Origin: Afipia sp. OHSU_II-C1
Lineage (GTDB): Bacteria > Pseudomonadota > Alphaproteobacteria > Rhizobiales > Xanthobacteraceae
Assembly: GCF_000497575.1 (NCBI RefSeq)
Contig: NZ_APJI01000002.1
Coordinates: forward strand, 57,780-121,779
Direction of reading: 5' to 3'
DNA: 64,000 nt
Below are positions 44,372-54,646 of this stretch, in pieces. The notes beneath the pieces are model-generated. The model searched no databases, had not been told where the DNA came from, and saw only the letters and a list, made by a program, of their open reading frames with translations. The translations under genes and the position numbers were made by a program. Numbering within the stretch: position 1 is the stretch's first letter; each line of letters starts with the position of its first letter.

Positions 44372-46267
44372 TCAGGAATGCAGTCTGCGGCGGCGCGGCG
44401 TCGGAGCCTCAGTATGAGTCTCGGTGAAAAGCTCAGCCAGCTTCTCGGTGATGGCGCCGCCGAGTTCTTCCGCATCCACGATGGTGACGGCGCGGCGATA
44501 GTAGCGCGTCACGTCGTGGCCGATACCGATCGCGATCAGTTCGACCGGCGAGCGGGTCTCGATCTCTTCGATGATGTGGCGCAGATGCCGCTCGAGATAG
44601 TTGCCCGGATTGACCGATAGCGTCGAGTCGTCGACCGGCGCGCCGTCCGAAATCATCATCAGGATCTTGCGCTGCTCCGAGCGCCCGAGCAGGCGCTTGT
44701 GCGCCCAGTCGAGCGCTTCGCCGTCGATGTTTTCCTTGAGCAGGCCCTCGCGCATCATCAGGCCAAGGTTCTTGCGCGCACGCCGCCAGGGCGCGTCCGC
44801 CGACTTGTAGATGATGTGCCGCAGATCGTTGAGGCGGCCCGGATTGGCGGGTTTGCCCGCCGCCAGCCACGCCTCGCGCGACTGACCGCCCTTCCACGCC
44901 CGCGTGGTGAAGCCGAGAATCTCGACCTTGACGCCGCAGCGCTCCAGCGTCCGCGCCAGAATATCGGCGCAGGTCGCAGCTACCGTGATGGGCCGGCCGC
45001 GCATCGAGCCGGAATTGTCGAGCAGCAGCGTCACCACCGTGTCGCGGAAGGTCGCTTCCTTCTCGTGCATGAACGACAGCGGATGGAACGGATCGGTGAC
45101 CACACGCGACAGCCGCGCCGGATCGAGAATGCCTTCCTCGAGATCGAAGTCCCAGGCGCGGTTCTGCTGCGCCATGAGCTTTCTCTGCAGGCGATTGGCG
45201 AGCCGCGCGACGATGTGCTGCAGATGCGCGAGCTGCTTGTCGAGATAGCTGCGCAGCCGCTCCAGTTCGTCATGCTCGCAGAGATCTTCCGCCGAGACCA
45301 CCTCGTCGAATTTCGGCGCGAAGGCATGATATTCCGGCCCGCGCGGCTCGTTGGCGCCGCGGCCCGGCGGCCGATGCGCTTCACCCGGCGTCTCGTCCTC
45401 GCCCATTTCGTTGTCGTCGAACGCATCGCTGGCGGACGCCTGCGCGCTCTCCATCGCGTTCTCGGACATCTCCTCGGTGGAGGATTGCGACTGGTCGGCG
45501 CTCATCTCCTCGGCGGCTTCGCTGTCGGGCGAGCCGTCCGCACCGGACTGGTCCTTCTCGCCGTCGCGATTCTCGTCCTGACTGTCGTCCTCGTCCTGAT
45601 CGGCGTTACTTTCGTCGCCGAGCTCAAGTGCGTCCAGCAGATCGTGAACCACATCGCCGAAGCGTGTTTGATCTTCGGTGAACTCCTTCAATCGGTCGAG
45701 ACGCGCACCGATCTTGTCTTCGAGGATCGGCCGCCAGAGATCGACCATCTTGCGCGCGGCCACCGGCGGCGCCTGGCCGGTCAGCCGTTCACGCACCATC
45801 ATCGCCAGCGCATCGGCCAGCGGCGCATCGGCGCGGTCGGTGATCTCGTCGTATTTGCCGCGATGGAAATGATCGTCGAGCATCGCGGTGAGGTTCTTGG
45901 CGACGCCGCTCATCCGCTTGGCGCCGATGGCCTCGACGCGGGCCTGCTCGACGGCATCGAACACGCCGCGCGCCTGCGGATTGCCCGGCACCAGCTTGCG
46001 GTGAACCTTCGGATCGTGACAGGCGATCCGCAGTGCAATTGAATCCGCATGGCCGCGCACGATGGCGGCGTCCTTGCGTGTCAGTTTTCGCGCCGGTTCA
46101 GGGAGCCGCGCCTTGCCGGGCGAGAGGCCCGGACGTTCGGCGGCAAACGTCACTTCAAGTTCAGGCTGCTTGGCGATGGCCCGCAAAGCGGACGTCACCG
46201 CGCGCTTGAAAGGCTCCGTCGGCGATTCCTTCGACCCGGTCCTGAACTTGATATTAGACGTGCTCAT
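44372..46267 (-). CDS. cobT: Cobaltochelatase subunit CobT
   Basis: A 631-residue subunit of the aerobic, ATP-dependent cobaltochelatase, which inserts cobalt into hydrogenobyrinic acid a,c-diamide in the late cobalamin pathway, together with CobN and CobS. An acidic region (about 215-300) resembles Mg-chelatase ChlD, and a C-terminal von Willebrand A domain carries the metal-ion site DNSGS (417-421). GGGGAGGAAAGG precedes the ATG. No cobN gene is in the window. Confidence 0.92.
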   Translation of the reverse strand: MSTSNIKFRTGSKESPTEPFKRAVTSALRAIAKQPELEVTFAAERPGLSPGKARLPEPARKLTRKDAAIVRGHADSIALRIACHDPKVHRKLVPGNPQARGVFDAVEQARVEAIGAKRMSGVAKNLTAMLDDHFHRGKYDEITDRADAPLADALAMMVRERLTGQAPPVAARKMVDLWRPILEDKIGARLDRLKEFTEDQTRFGDVVHDLLDALELGDESNADQDEDDSQDENRDGEKDQSGADGSPDSEAAEEMSADQSQSSTEEMSENAMESAQASASDAFDDNEMGEDETPGEAHRPPGRGANEPRGPEYHAFAPKFDEVVSAEDLCEHDELERLRSYLDKQLAHLQHIVARLANRLQRKLMAQQNRAWDFDLEEGILDPARLSRVVTDPFHPLSFMHEKEATFRDTVVTLLLDNSGSMRGRPITVAATCADILARTLERCGVKVEILGFTTRAWKGGQSREAWLAAGKPANPGRLNDLRHIIYKSADAPWRRARKNLGLMMREGLLKENIDGEALDWAHKRLLGRSEQRKILMMISDGAPVDDSTLSVNPGNYLERHLRHIIEEIETRSPVELIAIGIGHDVTRYYRRAVTIVDAEELGGAITEKLAELFTETHTEAPTPRRRRLHS

Positions 46268-46302
46268 GCAACCTTTCCTCCCCGTCAAGGGGAGAGGCAA
46301 TC

Positions 46303-47298
46303 CTAGCTCAACGCCACATTGACCGCGGATTCCGGCAGTTCCGCATTGAAGCAGCGCTGATAGAACTCCGCCACCAGCGGACGCTCAAGCTCGTCGCACT
46401 TGTTCAGGAAGGTGACGCGGAAGGCGAAACCAATATCGCCGAAGATCTCGGCATTCTCGGCCCAGGTGATGACCGTGCGCGGCGACATCACCGTCGACAG
46501 ATCGCCGTTGGCGAACGCGTTGCGCGTCAGGTCCGCGAGGCGGACCATCTTGTTGACGGTGTCGCGGCCAGCGTCGGTGCGATAGTGCTTCGCCTTGGCG
46601 AGCACGATTTCAACTTCCTCGTCATGCGGCAGATAGTTCAGCGTGGTCACGATCGACCAGCGGTCCATCTGGCCCTGGTTGATCTGCTGGGTGCCGTGAT
46701 AGAGGCCCGAGGTGTCGCCGAGACCGATGGTGTTGGCGGTCGAGAACAGACGGAACGCCGGATGCGGCTTGATGACCTTGTTCTGGTCGAGCAGCGTGAG
46801 GCGGCCGGACACTTCGAGCACGCGCTGGATCACGAACATCACATCCGGGCGGCCAGCGTCATATTCGTCGAACACCAGCGCGACATTGTGCTGGAGCGCC
46901 CACGGCAGGATGCCGTCGCGGAATTCGGTGACCTGCTTGCCGTCGCGGACCACGATGGAGTCCTTGCCGACCAGATCGATACGGCTGATGTGGCTGTCGA
47001 GGTTGACGCGCACGCAAGGCCAGTTCAGCCGCGAAGCAACCTGCTCGATATGGGTCGACTTGCCGGTGCCGTGAAAGCCGGTGACCATGACACGGCGGTT
47101 CTTGGCGAAGCCGGCGAGGATGGCGAGCGTGGTCGCGCGATCGAACCGATAGTCCGGATCAACATCGGGCACATGGGGATCGCTGTTGGAATAGGCAGGA
47201 ACCTCGAGGTCGCTGTCGATGCCAAAGACCTGACGGACCGACACTTTCATGTCGGGAAGGTTCGTGGGTTCCTGCGATAGAGTCGTGGCGGCGCTCAT
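46303..47298 (-). CDS. cobS: Cobaltochelatase AAA+ subunit CobS
   Basis: A 331-residue MoxR/AAA+ ATPase of the aerobic cobaltochelatase. Walker A GFHGTGKS (74-81) and Walker [10 protein letters not shown] are present, with an N-terminal [12 protein letters not shown] motif characteristic of CobS. It lies directly upstream of cobT in an operon. The 298-nt divergent gap to the DedA gene (47299-47596) shows no cobalamin riboswitch. Confidence 0.93.
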   Translation of the reverse strand: MSAATTLSQEPTNLPDMKVSVRQVFGIDSDLEVPAYSNSDPHVPDVDPDYRFDRATTLAILAGFAKNRRVMVTGFHGTGKSTHIEQVASRLNWPCVRVNLDSHISRIDLVGKDSIVVRDGKQVTEFRDGILPWALQHNVALVFDEYDAGRPDVMFVIQRVLEVSGRLTLLDQNKVIKPHPAFRLFSTANTIGLGDTSGLYHGTQQINQGQMDRWSIVTTLNYLPHDEEVEIVLAKAKHYRTDAGRDTVNKMVRLADLTRNAFANGDLSTVMSPRTVITWAENAEIFGDIGFAFRVTFLNKCDELERPLVAEFYQRCFNAELPESAVNVALS

Positions 47299-47596
47299 CA
47301 GTCCTCCGTGGTCCCGGATGCTCCCGAAACCAGACGTGCTTGCTGCGGGTGGGGTGCGTGATTCAACCTAGCAGACAGATGCAACCGGAAGAAGCCCACC
47401 ACGCGATGAAAGTTCCAGTGTATTTTCATTGAGATAAGCCATTTTTGCGCGTTTGGTAGGTCTGCCCTGCGATTGCGGCGATACACGGCGGATTTTCACC
47501 GCGCCGATTTGACCGTTTTGCCGGGTCCCCTGCGGCGCCACCTCCGGTTTCCCGTGTATGTTACGGTGCAGGAATCGCGCCAGCAGCGGGCATCCG

Positions 47597-48235
47597 GTGA
47601 GTGATCTCAATCAACTGATCAGCTTCGTCTCGCTTCACGCCGCATTTGCCTATGCCGCAATTTTCCTGGCCGCGTTCCTCGAAGCCATTCCCATTCTCGG
47701 TTCGCTAATACCGGGATCGACCGTCATTCTGGCGCTCAGCGCGCTGATCCCGGCCGGCAATCTCCAACTGACGCCGGTGCTGGCCTGCGCCATCGCCGGG
47801 GCGGTCATCGGAGAGGCTCTCGCCTACTCGATCGGCTATGTCAGCCAGCGCGAGATCCTGACATCCTGGCCGATGTCGAAATACCCGGCGGTCATGGCAC
47901 AAAGCGAGGAATTCTTTCACCGTTACGGGACATTTGCGGTGTTCTTCGCGCGTTTTGTGCCGCCTGTCCGCGCGCTCGTTCCGGTCGTCGCGGGGGCACT
48001 CGGCATGCCGCCATGGCGCTTCTATCCCGCCAGCATAGCAGCCTGCCTGTTATGGGCGCCGGCGCATGTGTTGCCGGGTATTTTGGCCGGCACAGCTGCC
48101 GAGCGCTGGGGCATGAAGATCGAGCATTACGGCGTGCCGCTGGTGGGCAGCATCATCGCCCTCGGGACGATCGCGGTGGCCATTCATTACTGGCGCAGCA
48201 GCCGCAATGCGGCCGTTAGCAGAGGCATACAATGA
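47597..48235 (+). CDS. DedA-family membrane protein
   Basis: A 212-residue inner-membrane protein with about five to six helices and the DedA pattern: FLEAIPILGSLIPGSTVIL (about 24-42), GEALAYSIGY, and FFARFVPPVRALVPVVAG. Relatives flip phospholipids (undecaprenyl phosphate or PE) across membranes. The start is GTG at 47597, with an open frame but no ribosome site further upstream. It overlaps the next gene by ATGA. Confidence 0.83.
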   Translation: MSDLNQLISFVSLHAAFAYAAIFLAAFLEAIPILGSLIPGSTVILALSALIPAGNLQLTPVLACAIAGAVIGEALAYSIGYVSQREILTSWPMSKYPAVMAQSEEFFHRYGTFAVFFARFVPPVRALVPVVAGALGMPPWRFYPASIAACLLWAPAHVLPGILAGTAAERWGMKIEHYGVPLVGSIIALGTIAVAIHYWRSSRNAAVSRGIQ

Positions 48236-48762
48236 CGCGCACGACCGGACAGGGCGGGACTTTCAGGGACAGCGATGTCGCGAAGGTTTTCGCGGCCTAT
48301 CCCGAAGATGCCCGCGCGAAATTACTGACGCTGCGCGCGATCATTTTCGAGACTGCAAAAGCCATCGACGGTGTCGGACCGCTGGAAGAAACGCTGAAAT
48401 GGGGTCAGCCCAGCTATCTCACGACTGAATCCGGCAGCGGCAGCACGATCCGGATCGACCGCGAGAAGTCGGATGGCCGCATCGCGATGTACTTCCACTG
48501 CCAGACCGATCTCGTCGCAACCTTCCGGGAGCTTTATCCGACGGAGATGGAGTACGGCGGTAACCGGAGCATCCTGTTCAAGGTTGCAACGCGGTTTCCC
48601 GAAAAGGCGCTGCGCCACTGCATCGGGCTGGCGCTGACCTATCACGTACGCAAAACACCTCCCAGGAAGGTGGCGTCAGCAAGGAAGGCAGCTTCAAAGA
48701 AAAAGCGCGCACCCGGCAAACCAAAGAAAGCCGCGCTCAGGACGCGCGCACGACCGTCTTGA
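48232..48762 (+). CDS. DUF1801 protein
   Basis: A 176-residue soluble protein. Residues 15-140 match DUF1801 (YPEDARAKLLTLRAIIFE, EETLKWGQPSY, and a closing ALTYHVRK). A lysine/alanine-rich tail (about 143-176) resembles histone-like tails. The function is unknown. Its end overlaps the convergent DnaJ-like gene by 26 nt. Confidence 0.78.
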   Translation: MTRTTGQGGTFRDSDVAKVFAAYPEDARAKLLTLRAIIFETAKAIDGVGPLEETLKWGQPSYLTTESGSGSTIRIDREKSDGRIAMYFHCQTDLVATFRELYPTEMEYGGNRSILFKVATRFPEKALRHCIGLALTYHVRKTPPRKVASARKAASKKKRAPGKPKKAALRTRARPS

Positions 48763-49384
48763 GATAGTTGTAGGCCTTGATGATCTCGATCAGGCGATCT
48801 TCGGTCGACCGATCGCCGCCGTTGGCGTCGGGATGATGCTGCTTCACCAGCAGCTTGTATTTCGCCTTCACGGTCTCAAGCGTCGCATCGGGGCCGAGGC
48901 CCATCACCAGCAGCGCCTTTTTCTCTGCGTTGAAGATCTTCCGCGTCTCCGCCTTCGGCTCCTCTGCCTTCGCGTTCGAGCGCCAGCGGCCGCGGCCATT
49001 CATCTCGCTGAAGACGCTGAACGGATCGACGGCGTCTTCCAGGTTGACCGCGCCGGACTTGCCTTTGCCCTTCGCTCCGTTCTGACCCATCTTCCAGGTC
49101 GGGCGGTGACCGGTCTGCGCATCCTTCTGGTAGGTCGCGACCGCCTCGTCACTCATGCCCTGGAAGAAATTGTAGCCCTGATTATATTCGCGGACGTGGT
49201 TCAGGCAGAAATGCCAGTAATCCTTCTCCTGACCGCGGCCCTTGGGTGCGCGATGCGCACCCCTGTTCTTGCAGCCGGGCGCCTCGCACATCGCCACTTC
49301 CTCGCGCGCAACCTTTTGCTTCGCCGCGGTTTTAGTGGGCTTGATGCGAATGCTGTCGAAGAATTTGGATGAGTCGATGGCCAT
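48737..49384 (-). CDS. DnaJ-domain protein
   Basis: A 215-residue protein with two CxxC-like cysteine/histidine positions near the N-terminus (MCEAPGCKNRGAHRAPKGRG, then HFCLNH) and a C-terminal J domain (about 158-215) with the HPD motif (HHPDANG). It is the alphaproteobacterial J-protein type encoded next to bolA. It should stimulate a DnaK-type chaperone. Confidence 0.85.
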   Translation of the reverse strand: MAIDSSKFFDSIRIKPTKTAAKQKVAREEVAMCEAPGCKNRGAHRAPKGRGQEKDYWHFCLNHVREYNQGYNFFQGMSDEAVATYQKDAQTGHRPTWKMGQNGAKGKGKSGAVNLEDAVDPFSVFSEMNGRGRWRSNAKAEEPKAETRKIFNAEKKALLVMGLGPDATLETVKAKYKLLVKQHHPDANGGDRSTEDRLIEIIKAYNYLKTVVRAS

Positions 49385-49525
49385 GGCTGCTGTGGTAACG
49401 CCTTGCTGGAAGCTTCAGGTTTTGACGCGATTTTTTACGGTCGCGGAGTATACATCACCGCGACGGTGAACCGCAATTGAAACGGTCATTGACCTTGGCG
49501 AATAACGCACGATATTGCGCAGATC

Positions 49526-49831
49526 ATGACCGCAAAAGATCACATCACAAAGAAGTTGAGCGAAGCTTTCGCGCCCGAAAGCCTCGATGTCGCCGACGAA
49601 TCCCATCTGCATGAGGGCCACGCGGGCCACAGGCCGGGCGGCGAGACGCATTTCAGGATATATATCGTGTCGAAGGCGTTCGAAGGGAAGAGCCGGATCG
49701 AGCGCCATCGCATGATAAATTCGCTTCTGGCGCCGGAACTCGCAGGCTCCGTCCACGCGCTGGCGATGCACACCTATGCCCCTGGCGAAGATGCCCGGCG
49801 TCCCGCCTCTGCAAAGGCGTGCAAACACTGA
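49526..49831 (+). CDS. BolA-family protein
   Basis: A 101-residue BolA/IbaG-type protein: the fold motif LHEGHAGHRPGGETHFRIYIVS and the helix SRIERHRMINSLL. It likely acts with a monothiol glutaredoxin in iron or redox handling. It is divergent from the J-protein gene. Confidence 0.9.
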   Translation: MTAKDHITKKLSEAFAPESLDVADESHLHEGHAGHRPGGETHFRIYIVSKAFEGKSRIERHRMINSLLAPELAGSVHALAMHTYAPGEDARRPASAKACKH

Positions 49832-49970
49832 TGCACTGATTGTTGTCGATCAGCCGCCGCAAATTTAACTGCCGCGCGCCAAAGATCTGCAAACCCTCTC
49901 TCCGACCCCGCAAGGACGAGGGAGCAGGGAGCGCTCCTCTCTATCTCATCGCCTATCGACGTCAGTGGCG

Positions 49971-51320
49971 CTAGAACGAAGTTCCCGCTTTCGGCTTCTT
50001 CTCGGGCGTGTCGCTCTCGCGCGGCAGCGGCACGATCCGCAGCGCCGTGATGCGGTTGCGCTCACGCCGCAGCACCCTGAAACGGAATCCGTGGAAGGTG
50101 AAGCTCTGGCCCCGGTCGGGGATCGAGCGCGCCTCGTGGATGACGAGACCGGCAATGGTCGTCGCTTCTTCGTCCGGCAGATGCCAGTCCATCGCGCGAT
50201 TGAGATCGCGGATCGGCACCGAACCGTCGACCACGACCGAACCGTCCGGTTGAGCCCGGACACCGGCGACCGCAACATCGTGCTCGTCGGAAATATCGCC
50301 GACGATTTCTTCCAGGATATCTTCCAGCGTCACGAGGCCTTCGACCTCGCCATACTCGTCGACCACAAGCGCGAAGTGAGTCTTGCGGCGGCGGAAGGCT
50401 TTGAGCTGCTCGGACAGCGGCCGCATCTCGGGCACGAACCACGGCGGCAAGGCGAGCGCACCGACGTCGATCTTGGACAGATCGCCGTCGTTGGCGCGGA
50501 TGGCGCGCAGCAGATCCTTGGCGTGCAAAACGCCGATGATGTTCTCGGGTTTCTCGCGCCAGAGCGGGATACGGGTATATTCGGACTCAAGAATTCCCTT
50601 GATGACCGCGTCAGGCGGGCCGTCCGCGTTGACGCTGACCATCTTGGTGCGGTGGACCATCACGTCGGACACAGCAAGATCGCCGAACCGGAACACGTTC
50701 TGAATGTATTCGGCTTCGCCGCTCTCGATCTTTCCGTGCTCGGCCGACTCTTCCACAAGCCCTTCGATTTCGGAATCGGTGAGGATTTCGTTCGTTGAGG
50801 ATTCCTTGACGCCAAGCATCCGCAGGATCGCGCGCGACGCGCCGTTGAGCAGCCAGTTCAGCGGGTAAAGAACGAGATAGGAGACATAGAGCGGATACGC
50901 GATCCATTGCGAGACCGGCACGGGCTGGCGGATCGCCAGCGTTTTCGGCACCTGCTCGCCGATCACGATATGCAGCGAGGAGAACACCAGAAAGCCTGTG
51001 ATGAAGGCCGTGAAATGCAGCGCGGACTCCGGCATTCCCAGCGGCTCGAGCACCGGCTTGAGCAGCGCCGCAACGGTCGGCTCGCCGACCCAGCCGAGAC
51101 CGAGCGAGGCCATGGTGATGCCGAGTTGGCAGCACGCGAGATAGGCTTCGATATTGCCCATCATTTTCATCAGCAGCCGTGCGCCGAAGCGGTTCTGCTC
51201 GGCCATCGCCTTGACGCGAAACCCGCGGCTTTTCACCAGCGCGAATTCCGCCGCCACATAGAATGCGTTGGCGGCGAGCAGAAGGATGGCGATGAGCAGA
51301 TTGACGGCCGCTGAATTCAT
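49971..51320 (-). CDS. CNNM/CorC-type hemolysin-family membrane protein
   Basis: A 449-residue protein: an N-terminal DUF21/CNNM membrane domain (about 1-190), a CBS-domain pair (about 205-330, DVMVHRTKMVSVN then IIGVLHAKDLL) and a C-terminal CorC_HlyC domain (about 350-435). Relatives export magnesium or cobalt. It is transcribed alone. Confidence 0.88.
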   Translation of the reverse strand: MNSAAVNLLIAILLLAANAFYVAAEFALVKSRGFRVKAMAEQNRFGARLLMKMMGNIEAYLACCQLGITMASLGLGWVGEPTVAALLKPVLEPLGMPESALHFTAFITGFLVFSSLHIVIGEQVPKTLAIRQPVPVSQWIAYPLYVSYLVLYPLNWLLNGASRAILRMLGVKESSTNEILTDSEIEGLVEESAEHGKIESGEAEYIQNVFRFGDLAVSDVMVHRTKMVSVNADGPPDAVIKGILESEYTRIPLWREKPENIIGVLHAKDLLRAIRANDGDLSKIDVGALALPPWFVPEMRPLSEQLKAFRRRKTHFALVVDEYGEVEGLVTLEDILEEIVGDISDEHDVAVAGVRAQPDGSVVVDGSVPIRDLNRAMDWHLPDEEATTIAGLVIHEARSIPDRGQSFTFHGFRFRVLRRERNRITALRIVPLPRESDTPEKKPKAGTSF

Positions 51321-51399
51321 GTTTGTCCCGCGACTGCCTCGTCCTTATGCGGTGCGCCGACGATAAGTCTTGGCATTCCGCGTTGAGACAGCTTCACCC

Positions 51400-52542
51400 T
51401 CACCCTGACAATTTTTCCTGAAGAAACGCACGAACCGCCGACGGATCGACGTCGTTGACGATCACTGCCTTGCCGACCTGTTCCAGCAGGATGAACGTCA
51501 ATCGCCCGCGCTTCACTTTCTTGTCCTGCGCCATCAGCGTCATCAGCGTGTCCGCATCCGCAAGACCTTCCTGCTGGAAGCCGGCGATATCCTGCAAGCG
51601 CGTCGGCAGACCGACCGACGCGAGGTGACGCTGCACGCGCGCGGCATCGGACGGAGAGATCATGTTCAGACGCGCCGAGAATTCAGCGGCCAGCACCATG
51701 CCGACAGCAACCCCTTCGCCATGGAACAGGCGATCGGAGAAACCGGTCGCGGCCTCCAGCGCATGGCCGAACGTGTGCCCGAGATTGAGCAACGCGCGGT
51801 CGCCGGTTTCGCGCTCATCACGCGCCACGATCTCGGCCTTGGCGCGGCAACTGGCCGCGATGGCCTGTTCGCGCGCGGCGCCGCCGGAGAATATCTCGCC
51901 GTGATGGGCCTCCAGCCAGTCGAACAATTCCGCATCGCCGAGCACGCCGTACTTGGCGACTTCCGCATAGCCTGCACGGAACTGACGTGGCGACAACGTG
52001 TCGAGCACCGCCGTATCCGCGATCACGAGCACCGGCTGGTGAAACGCGCCGACGAGATTCTTGCCATGCGGCGAGTTGATCCCGGTCTTGCCGCCCACCG
52101 ACGAATCGACCTGCGCGAGCAGCGATGTCGGCACCTGCACGAAATCGACACCGCGCCGGACAATCGAGGCCGCGAAGCCCGCAAGATCGCCGATCACACC
52201 GCCGCCCAGCGCAATCACCAGATCGTTGCGCTCGATCTTCGCCGCGATCAGCCCTTCGGAGACCTCCTGCAGCACCGCATAGCTTTTCGATGCCTCGCCC
52301 TCGCCCACCACGATGCGCGACGATGCGATGCCGGCGTCCGCCAGCGCGGCTTCGGTCTTGCCGAGCCAGTGTCTGGCGACGGTGCGATCGGTCACGATAG
52401 CAACGCGTGCACCGGGGCGCAGCGCGGCGATGCGATGACCGAGCGAGGGCAGCACGTCGCGGCCGATGACAATGTCATAGGCGCGATCGCCGAGGGCGAC
52501 ACCGACAGTCACCGGATTGTTGTTCTTGATAGCAACCGTCAT
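51400..52542 (-). CDS. aroB: 3-dehydroquinate synthase AroB
   Basis: A 380-residue NAD- and zinc-dependent enzyme of the shikimate pathway that makes 3-dehydroquinate. The NAD loop GGGVIGDLAGFAAS and SVGGKTGIN, and zinc ligands in the HTFGHALE region, are intact. It overlaps the aroK stop by ATGA (52539-52542), giving the usual aroK-aroB operon. ATG 52542 is the family start; the frame runs on upstream inside aroK. Confidence 0.96.
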   Translation of the reverse strand: MTVAIKNNNPVTVGVALGDRAYDIVIGRDVLPSLGHRIAALRPGARVAIVTDRTVARHWLGKTEAALADAGIASSRIVVGEGEASKSYAVLQEVSEGLIAAKIERNDLVIALGGGVIGDLAGFAASIVRRGVDFVQVPTSLLAQVDSSVGGKTGINSPHGKNLVGAFHQPVLVIADTAVLDTLSPRQFRAGYAEVAKYGVLGDAELFDWLEAHHGEIFSGGAAREQAIAASCRAKAEIVARDERETGDRALLNLGHTFGHALEAATGFSDRLFHGEGVAVGMVLAAEFSARLNMISPSDAARVQRHLASVGLPTRLQDIAGFQQEGLADADTLMTLMAQDKKVKRGRLTFILLEQVGKAVIVNDVDPSAVRAFLQEKLSG

Positions 52543-53162
52543 TGTGTTTCGCTTGAGGAAGAGGACGCCGCACCGCCGGACAGCAGATGGGCGGACAACG
52601 CATCGATGCATTCATCGACGATCTTTTCGTGCGGCACATCGCGCGAGGCAATCGCAAGATCGGCGAGCTGATAGAAGGGACTGCGCTCGCTGATCAGACG
52701 CGCAATGGTCGCAGCGGGATCGGCGGTTTGCAGCAACGGCCGATCGGCGCGGCGCTTGACCCGCCTGAGAATGATGTCGCCGTCCGCCTGAAGCCAGATC
52801 GAGACGGCCTTGTCGTGAATCCGCTTGCGCGTCTCCTCGCGCATGAACGCACCGCCCCCGGTGGCGATCACGCTCGGGCCGGCCTCCAGGAGGCGCGCGA
52901 TCACACGGGCTTCACCATCGCGGAAATATGGTTCGCCATGCTGCGCGAAGATTTCGCTGACCGTCATGCCCGCATGCGCGATTTCGATTTCATGATCAGC
53001 ATCGAGAAACGGCACATGCAGCCGCGCACCCAGCCGGCGCCCGATGGTTGATTTGCCCGACCCCATCATGCCGACAAGCACAATCGAGCGGCCGCCCAGA
53101 GCCGCGACGATGTCGGCCTCATGGGTCATGCCGTCCTGATGGCTGGCTGCGGTTTCGGTCAT
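52539..53162 (-). CDS. aroK: Shikimate kinase AroK
   Basis: A 207-residue kinase. Walker A GMMGSGKST (31-39), the substrate motif DADHEIE, and the FRDGEARVI and GGG motifs place it firmly in the shikimate kinase family. It phosphorylates shikimate in aromatic amino-acid synthesis. The N-terminus is about 25 residues longer than the core fold. ATG 53162 (MTETAAS) is a likely start, though an upstream ATG at 53183 is in frame. Confidence 0.93.
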   Translation of the reverse strand: MTETAASHQDGMTHEADIVAALGGRSIVLVGMMGSGKSTIGRRLGARLHVPFLDADHEIEIAHAGMTVSEIFAQHGEPYFRDGEARVIARLLEAGPSVIATGGGAFMREETRKRIHDKAVSIWLQADGDIILRRVKRRADRPLLQTADPAATIARLISERSPFYQLADLAIASRDVPHEKIVDECIDALSAHLLSGGAASSSSSETQ

Positions 53163-53355
53163 CTCTGGCCCGGTTGGCCGCAAATGCGGCTAAGCTAATG
53201 TGTCACCTATACTACTCCTGCCGATCCCGTTGCCAGAGACTCTTGCCGAAACGGCGCGAACATGTTGGTAGTTTAGTCGGTCCGAACCGCAGTGTTCCGG
53301 CGGTTAACACGCCTTTGGCGCCGCATCTCAAAGGTTAATTTCGAGGCTATTCGCG

Positions 53356-53502
53356 ATGCCCAGCCTGTTTCGCTTCCTGACTGTCGTGGCGGTGCTCGGC
53401 GGGCTGATCTACGGCGGCATCTTTGCGCTCGCCAATTTCGTCAATCCCAAGCCGCGCGAAATGACGGTCAGCGTTCCGCCCGACAGATTCCTCAAGAAGT
53501 AG
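53356..53502 (+). CDS. Small single-pass membrane peptide upstream of xerD
   Basis: A 48-residue peptide: MPSLFRFLTVVAVLGGLIYGG..., one hydrophobic helix (about 5-29) followed by a basic, proline-containing tail ending FLKK. It ends 17 nt before the xerD start and shares its probable transcript. Similar short membrane peptides precede xerD in related Rhizobiales; no function is known. Confidence 0.7.
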   Translation: MPSLFRFLTVVAVLGGLIYGGIFALANFVNPKPREMTVSVPPDRFLKK

Positions 53503-53519
53503 GCGGCTGGAGGAACGTC

Positions 53520-54479
53520 ATGCCGTCCGACAAATCCTCCGACGCACGGCTCACCGGCCTGTTCCTCGATATGCTCGCGGCTGAGCAGGGCGCCGGCGCC
53601 AACACGCTCGACGCCTATCGCGGCGATCTCGAAGACCTCTCCGAATTTCTCGCGCGGCGCAAGTCCACCTTCAAGGATGCAGACACCCAGACACTGCGCG
53701 ACTATCTGGCCGACCTCGACACTCGCGGATTCAAATCGTCGAGCGTGGCGCGCAAGCTCTCGTCGACGCGTCACCTGTTTCGCTTTCTTCTCAGCGAACG
53801 TGTGCGCGGCGATGACCCGGCTGCAATCCTGTCAGGCCCGAAACGCGGGCGCGCATTGCCGAAGGTGCTGTCCATCGCCGATGTCGATCGTCTGCTGACG
53901 CAGGCCAAGGCGCTGTCGGTTGCGCCCGAACAATCGCCGCTGCAACGCCTGCGCGCGCTCCGGCTCTCCTGTCTGCTCGAGATTCTTTACGCGACGGGGC
54001 TTCGCGTCTCGGAACTGGTGGCGCTGCCGCTCTCCGCCGCGCGGCGCGACGCGCGCATGATCGTGGTGCGCGGCAAGGGCAACAAGGAACGTCTGGTCCC
54101 GCTCAACGAGACATCGAAGCAGGCGATGGCCGACTATCTCGCCGCACTCGAAGAAGCGCGGCGCGCGCAGAAGAAATCTTCCGCCGCGTCGAAATGGCTG
54201 TTCCCGTCATCGGGTGAGAGCGGCCATCTGACACGGCAGCATTTTGCCCGCGACCTCAAAGAACTGGCGGTCGCCGCCGGTATTGCACCCCGCCTGATCA
54301 GCCCCCATGTCTTGCGTCACGCCTTCGCCTCTCATCTTCTGCACAACGGGGCCGATCTGCGAATCGTCCAGACGCTGCTTGGTCACACCGATATTTCCAC
54401 GACCCAGATTTACACCCACATCGTCGAGGAGAGGCTGAAGAGCCTGGTGCGTGATCTGCATCCACTGGCCGACAAATGA
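53520..54479 (+). CDS. xerD: Tyrosine recombinase XerD
   Basis: A 319-residue recombinase with an N-terminal SAM-like core-binding domain (about 10-110) and a catalytic domain: R162 (LRVSEL), lysine region KGNKERLVP, H263/R266 (HVLRHAF), H289 (LGHTDI) and the nucleophile Y298. With XerC it resolves chromosome dimers at dif. GGAGGAA precedes the ATG at 53520. Confidence 0.93.
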   Translation: MPSDKSSDARLTGLFLDMLAAEQGAGANTLDAYRGDLEDLSEFLARRKSTFKDADTQTLRDYLADLDTRGFKSSSVARKLSSTRHLFRFLLSERVRGDDPAAILSGPKRGRALPKVLSIADVDRLLTQAKALSVAPEQSPLQRLRALRLSCLLEILYATGLRVSELVALPLSAARRDARMIVVRGKGNKERLVPLNETSKQAMADYLAALEEARRAQKKSSAASKWLFPSSGESGHLTRQHFARDLKELAVAAGIAPRLISPHVLRHAFASHLLHNGADLRIVQTLLGHTDISTTQIYTHIVEERLKSLVRDLHPLADK

Positions 54480-54646
54480 CCCACCAAAAACCCAGCAATA
54501 TCGGCACTTTCTATCGCGGCGCTTGACTTGGGGACGCTTCTTGACTTGAAAGGCCCCACGAATGACTTCGACCCTCGATTGAGAACGGCCAAAAGATCGA
54601 TTCGTGCGCCTTTCGCCCAAGCGCGCCTGCCCCTTATATTTGTCAC

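Noticed and set aside
44699..46042. 447-codon plus-strand frame over cobT
   Set aside because: Antisense shadow with R/H-rich composition; cobT is complete.
47299..47596. Cobalamin riboswitch before cobS
   Set aside because: The region lacks the conserved B12-box and other core elements.
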